Shown here in pieces: positions 60,021 to 64,000 of a stretch of 64,000 bases of DNA. A model generated the notes under the pieces. It saw only the letters and a program-made list of their open reading frames with translations. It was not told the DNA's origin and did not search any database. Every line of letters starts with the position of its first letter. Within the stretch, counting starts at the first letter, position 1. A program made the position numbers and the translations under genes. The stretch comes from CAYJEQ01 sp964369235 (GTDB taxonomy: Bacteria; Bacillota; Clostridia; Oscillospirales; Ruminococcaceae), in NCBI GenBank assembly GCA_964369235.1, contig CAYJEQ010000001.1, positions 1 through 64,000 of the forward strand, read 5' to 3'.

Positions 60021-62294
60021 CTATCTACCTGTATCAGGATTTGGTTTTCCGTCGTATTCGTACTCAGGTTCTTCCACAGTAGGCTCATCGCCTTCTTCTA
60101 ACTCAGGTACAATATCTTCGCCTACAGGTAGAGGCTCATCTGATATTACATATCTTCCTAGTTGATTAGTTCTAAATGTCCACGCATCTTCATCATAATC
60201 ATATTCTAAATCATAGATTTCTTCTACTGCTGTGCCGTTAATTTCATAAATATAAACATCTTCATCATAATCAGTGTAGATATACATATCTCCGTTACGA
60301 TTAAATCTAGGCTCATCCTCAAAATTTATAAAATCAAGATTAGCATATCCATACTTGCTAGCTATCTCGCTGTCCCAATCGGTGTTGTATGCAAGATTTA
60401 GTTCATCCTGTCCAGAAACATCAACATAAAACATAGCATCGTCACCAAAGAATATAGCTATATCCTCTGCATAATCATCAAAGTATACTATAGCAGCTTC
60501 ACCAGCAACTATATCAATATCTCCGTCCTGATATGCCCCATCATCATACTCGCCTTGTGTAAGGGTTACAATAGCTTCTACTGTGTAGTCATCAGCATTT
60601 GAACTACTAGTGCCGATGCCAACATCACCTACAATATCATGAATATCAGTACCTGTGTACTCCTCTGTTTCTACCTCTACAAAGTAGTAGTAGTCTGTAG
60701 TTACAACTGAGGAATAGTAAGTTGGTTGGGATTCCTCAGTAATAGAAGGGGAGTTGTATTCATCAGATTCTACAGATAGGTAATCAGTGTTATAGCTTAC
60801 AAGAGCAGCAGCTCTTTCTGCTTCTAAGTCACTATCGCTAATGTATGCGCCATTTTCTAACCACTGTGGATTTGCGCTATTGATTTCTGTAATACCAGTA
60901 GGTAGAGATGTGGTGTAGGTAGATAGATCGGATTTAATATATAAAGGCCCAGGGATTGTCTGAATATATGTTGATGGAATATCATCGGCTGTAGGGTAGT
61001 AATTGCCACTTGCATCCATATAACCACTACTTATAGTTGTAACTAGGCCATAGGCAGCTGCACTATTTGCATAGTAGATGTTGTCAATAGAAAAATCTCC
61101 TTCCACACTGCCACTAATTCCACTAGAAACTGGTATTACATTAGTGCTATCAGAAACCATAACATAATCGCTGGTAACTGTAGTGTAGCCAGCAGGTAGA
61201 CTAGCAGAGTAAATCCAGTTAACTCCATCGGTGCTAGTTAGATAGCTACCCTCAGGTACTGCTGTTAAAAGACCAGTATCATTAGTTGTAGTTACAGGTA
61301 GTGATAAATCTGCAGTATCATAGAAGAAACTATCACTTGCAGTTACAAGTTTAAGCTCATTATCATTTGCTAGATCAACAATTACATTATCAGTAGTGTT
61401 TATAACAGCTCCTGTTGTAACTTCCTTAGTAGATAGTATGTTGTTACTACTATCGATGTATATAGTGCTAGTTACTGGCGTATACCCAGCTAGGTTTACA
61501 ACAGCGTCATCCATTGTTGTGTAAACAGTTGTGCCAGTAGGTGATGTTAGATACCCAGTAGCATTACTTAAATCTGTAGAGCGATCTGCTGCGTCTGACT
61601 TTGTAGTGCCATATGGCATACTTACATTATCAGGGTTTACAGCTTTATATATACTGCTTCCTGATAGAATCTCTCCATAGCCAACTGCTGTTAGAACATC
61701 GGACTTACTAGAGTAGTAGGTGTTATTATAGATATACCCAGATTCAGCCTGACTAAGTAATGAATTAGCAGATAATAACTCCTCATCAGTAAGGGTGGCT
61801 TTTGCTGTTAGTCTAGATTCAATATAGCTAGAGATATACTCATGAAGTTGTAGTTCATCGTTAATTACACTTTCTGAGACACCTGTTAGGGTATAGGTGA
61901 TGTTATCATAGACCACTATAACTGTATAGGAGCTTTCAGCGCTAGCAGAGCTTATTGTTAGGGCTTTTTTCATAACAATATCTTCGTCTACTACATAGTC
62001 TTCGCCAATCTCCCAATCGGCATATACATTCATTCGGTCTATGTCATCACTGTCTATTTCGCCAGGTGTTTTAATTCCACTTTCGTCTACAATTAGAATA
62101 TAGAAGCTATCTCCATGGGATAGATCATGGGTGCTTGGATCATATACTTCAAGATAACCCTCGATATCATTCATAACATATATAGTTTCAGATAGGTCTA
62201 CTCTAGGCTGGACATCGGTTGCAAAACTCATAACCGATGTAGATAGCAGCATAGAGGCAGCAAGAGAGGTTGAGATAATTTTTTTCATTTTCAT
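60021..62294 (-). CDS. Large secreted protein of unknown function ending in NPDTGR
   Basis: 757 residues with a Sec signal (KKIISTSLAASMLLSTSVMSFA). It is rich in Ser, Thr, Tyr and Asp, with no cysteine in the mature part. Residues about 25-150 look like a beta-sandwich module. The middle (about 190-510) is made of loose repeats pairing short label-like strings, such as GYMDASGNYYPTADDIPSTYI, SGYIYNNTYYSSKSDVLTAVG and GSYLTSTDGVNWIYSASLPAGY. The acidic end holds DYDEDVYIYEINGTAVEEIYD and closes with PNPDTGR. That NPxTG-like string at the very end, with no membrane helix after it, is unusual. Function unknown. Confidence 0.8.
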   Translation of the reverse strand: MKMKKIISTSLAASMLLSTSVMSFATDVQPRVDLSETIYVMNDIEGYLEVYDPSTHDLSHGDSFYILIVDESGIKTPGEIDSDDIDRMNVYADWEIGEDYVVDEDIVMKKALTISSASAESSYTVIVVYDNITYTLTGVSESVINDELQLHEYISSYIESRLTAKATLTDEELLSANSLLSQAESGYIYNNTYYSSKSDVLTAVGYGEILSGSSIYKAVNPDNVSMPYGTTKSDAADRSTDLSNATGYLTSPTGTTVYTTMDDAVVNLAGYTPVTSTIYIDSSNNILSTKEVTTGAVINTTDNVIVDLANDNELKLVTASDSFFYDTADLSLPVTTTNDTGLLTAVPEGSYLTSTDGVNWIYSASLPAGYTTVTSDYVMVSDSTNVIPVSSGISGSVEGDFSIDNIYYANSAAAYGLVTTISSGYMDASGNYYPTADDIPSTYIQTIPGPLYIKSDLSTYTTSLPTGITEINSANPQWLENGAYISDSDLEAERAAALVSYNTDYLSVESDEYNSPSITEESQPTYYSSVVTTDYYYFVEVETEEYTGTDIHDIVGDVGIGTSSSNADDYTVEAIVTLTQGEYDDGAYQDGDIDIVAGEAAIVYFDDYAEDIAIFFGDDAMFYVDVSGQDELNLAYNTDWDSEIASKYGYANLDFINFEDEPRFNRNGDMYIYTDYDEDVYIYEINGTAVEEIYDLEYDYDEDAWTFRTNQLGRYVISDEPLPVGEDIVPELEEGDEPTVEEPEYEYDGKPNPDTGR

Positions 62295-62527
62295 AATTGA
62301 CTTTCCTTTCGTAATTGAAATAAAATAAAGTTAAAGCAACATAGTTAGTTTAAATTGCAGTTTCATTAAAGCTATAATATAACATACTTTTGATGTAATT
62401 GAGATGTAAATATTGATTTTTTGTGACTACTGCTTTAAAGTTTAATGTGATTATATTGCCTTTATCTAGATTATATAACATGCTCTATGGGAAAATCATC
62501 GGTCTAATATAGGCAATGTATAGGCAA

Positions 62528-62569
62528 ATAAACTACCCCAAATGATAAAAATCATTTGGGGTAGTTTAT
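62528..62569 (-). terminator. Very strong terminator hairpin
   Basis: A perfect 19-bp stem with an AAAA loop (62528-62546 with 62551-62569), just after the alcohol dehydrogenase gene on the minus strand. Confidence 0.88.
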
Positions 62570-62584
62570 TTATTACAATATTAT

Positions 62585-63727
62585 TTATTCATATCCACCG
62601 ATTTTTCTAATTAACCCAGCCATTGCAAACTGATTAATTGTTTTAGGGTTCATTAGAGTGGTGGCATCTTCCATGGCATTTCTAACTAGATCGTCAAACT
62701 CCTCCTGAAACTGTTCTTTAGGTATTCCATAGGCACATAGAGTTTCTGGTATATCTAGATAGCTGTTAAGTCGTCTTATTTCATTGATTAAAGCTGCAAC
62801 ACCTATACGAAGGTTGTAGCCACTTAAACCGACTTTTCTTGCTAGCATGTGGTATTTTTTTGCCACATTGCTATATTCCTCGGTAACTCTACCTATATCG
62901 GAGTTAAACTCCATTACATAGGGAAGCACCATGGCGTTTGCTCTACCATGAGCAATGTGAAACTTTGCCCCTAGTGTGTGGGATATGCCGTGGGCAACAC
63001 CTAACCCAGCAGAGTTAAAGGCAAGACCAGCCATACAGGAGGCGTTATGTACCTTCTCTCTTGCAAGTAGATTATCACCCTGTCGATAGGCTATAGGCAG
63101 ATATTCACAGATTAGAGATATTGCTTTCTCGCACAAAGCGTCGGAGAAGTCGTTAGCACTGCCAGAAACATAGGCTTCCATTGCATGGGTAAGAACATCC
63201 ATGCCAGCGTCAGCAGTTACTCTAGGTGGCACTGTGACCACTAGAGAAGGATCTAATATGGCAGTAACGGGTCTAAGCTCTATGCTATGTAGAGGGTATT
63301 TGATTTCTTTTTCATTGTCGGTGATTACCGAGTAGTCAGTAACCTCTGAGCCTGTGCCACTGGTTGTAGGGATTGCATAGCACTGCATCTTGTCGGTGTT
63401 CACCAGACCAGCCTCGCCAGCCACCACACGAATAGCCTTAGCAGCATCAATAGTGGAGCCCCCGCCTACAGCAATCATTACCTGAGCTTGACAAGCTGCT
63501 AAAACAGTAACCCCTTGGGTAATAACCTCTATAGTAGGATCGGGAATAACCCCATCATAAACAGAAATTTCACAGTTGGTTAGATAGCTAGAAATTCGCT
63601 CTACAATACCAATACTAGCCATGAACTTATCTGTTACTATCATAACAGTTTTATTTTTAACCTTTTTAAGCCTGTCTAGTGCACCTTCGCCAAAGTAAAT
63701 TCTCGTACTAAAACTAAATTCCTTCAT
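62585..63727 (-). CDS. Iron-containing alcohol dehydrogenase
   Basis: 380 residues, RBS GGAGGAC. NAD(P)-binding GGGSTIDAAKAI at about residues 95-106, then TTSGTGSEVTDYSVI. Iron ligands come from DAGMDVLTHAMEAYVSG (Asp, His), HGISHTLGAKFHIAHG (His, His). Group III Fe-ADHs reduce short aldehydes or oxidise diols and alcohols. It follows an AraC gene by 36 bases and may be controlled by it. The substrate is not predictable. Confidence 0.93.
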   Translation of the reverse strand: MKEFSFSTRIYFGEGALDRLKKVKNKTVMIVTDKFMASIGIVERISSYLTNCEISVYDGVIPDPTIEVITQGVTVLAACQAQVMIAVGGGSTIDAAKAIRVVAGEAGLVNTDKMQCYAIPTTSGTGSEVTDYSVITDNEKEIKYPLHSIELRPVTAILDPSLVVTVPPRVTADAGMDVLTHAMEAYVSGSANDFSDALCEKAISLICEYLPIAYRQGDNLLAREKVHNASCMAGLAFNSAGLGVAHGISHTLGAKFHIAHGRANAMVLPYVMEFNSDIGRVTEEYSNVAKKYHMLARKVGLSGYNLRIGVAALINEIRRLNSYLDIPETLCAYGIPKEQFQEEFDDLVRNAMEDATTLMNPKTINQFAMAGLIRKIGGYE

Positions 63728-63763
63728 GTAGAAAGTCCTCCGATTAAGTATTAAATAACAAGA

Positions 63764-64000
63764 CTACACTGCTGCTTTTTCTACTGAGAGTTCACGATAT
63801 TCGCTAGGTGTTACCCCAACTTTACGCTTAAAGGCTTTGCTAAAATAATTTGACTCGCTATAGGAAAGTTTATAGGCAATATTAATTACAGGAATATCTG
63901 TATCTATTAGCATCTGTTTAGCAATTTCTATTTTTCTATCGGTAACATAGGTGATGAAATTCTCCCCAGTTATCTTTTTAAAATACTTACTAAAATAGCA
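63764..64000 (-). CDS. AraC family transcriptional regulator, C-terminal end (runs off the window)
   Basis: Only the last 78 residues are visible. They form most of the double helix-turn-helix: FSKYFKKITGENFITYVTDRKIEIAKQML, then NIAYKLSYSESNYFSKAFKRKVGVTPSEYR, the standard second AraC helix-turn-helix. The N-terminal ligand or receiver part lies beyond position 64000. It is upstream of the iron alcohol dehydrogenase gene on the same strand. Confidence 0.92.
   Translation of the reverse strand, partial: CYFSKYFKKITGENFITYVTDRKIEIAKQMLIDTDIPVINIAYKLSYSESNYFSKAFKRKVGVTPSEYRELSVEKAAV

Overview
The window is a 64 kb, A+T-rich chromosomal segment from a low-GC Gram-positive anaerobe, most likely a gut-type clostridium (Oscillospirales-like; this placement is inference). 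Support comes from strong purine-rich ribosome binding sites, lipoproteins with short signal peptides, the block yggS-sepF-ylmH-divIVA-ileS-lspA-rluD, the block miaB-ricA-mutS-mutL-miaA, a DUF5685/J-protein pair, tryptophanase and an aldehyde-ferredoxin-oxidoreductase-type enzyme. Leucine is written mostly as CTA rather than TTA. I saw no rRNA, tRNA, CRISPR array, prophage or transposase.

Region 1 (0.1-15.8 kb) is a scavenging island: a glycosidase-like protein on the minus strand, then a peptide/nickel-type ABC transporter (binding lipoprotein, two permeases, two ATPases), CutC, a ROK repressor, an M81 (MlrC-type) metallopeptidase, a ROK-like sugar kinase, NagA and NagB. Together they look able to import amino-sugar- or peptide-containing ligands and feed GlcNAc to fructose-6-phosphate.

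Region 2 (16.1-21.9 kb) is a redox/export island. It holds a Tat-signal lipoprotein with four 4Fe-4S motifs, a 700-residue YdhV-type molybdo/tungsto-oxidoreductase, an unknown protein in the YdhW position, an FdhD homologue without its CxxC motif, TatA and TatC. It starts with a consensus promoter merged with a perfect 36-bp palindrome.

Region 3 (22-31.4 kb) is mixed: a secreted nuclease, a MarR-MATE pair with two visible operators, a lone type IV pilin, MntP, DUF5685, a J-domain protein, the rpsF-ssb-rpsR operon, pyrE and a 46-residue membrane protein.

Region 4 (31.4-50.6 kb) is mainly housekeeping: a SUFU-domain protein, miaB-ricA-mutS-mutL-miaA, a HlyD-like protein with yggS-sepF-ylmH-divIVA, ileS, lspA-rluD, a HAD phosphatase, a ComEA-like protein and a small membrane protein.

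Region 5 (50.9-64 kb) holds a FlK-like thioesterase, ClpC, a 49-residue cysteine-rich microprotein, a second DivIVA-like coiled coil, a DegT aminotransferase cut by a 10-N assembly gap, tryptophanase with a neurotransmitter-type Na+ symporter, a large secreted protein ending in NPDTGR, an iron alcohol dehydrogenase and the end of an AraC regulator.

Two sequence-level themes run through the window. One is a recurrent start-site module in which a bulged Shine-Dalgarno contains an in-frame ATG 12 nt before the likely start. The other is a set of related leader and intergenic hairpins.
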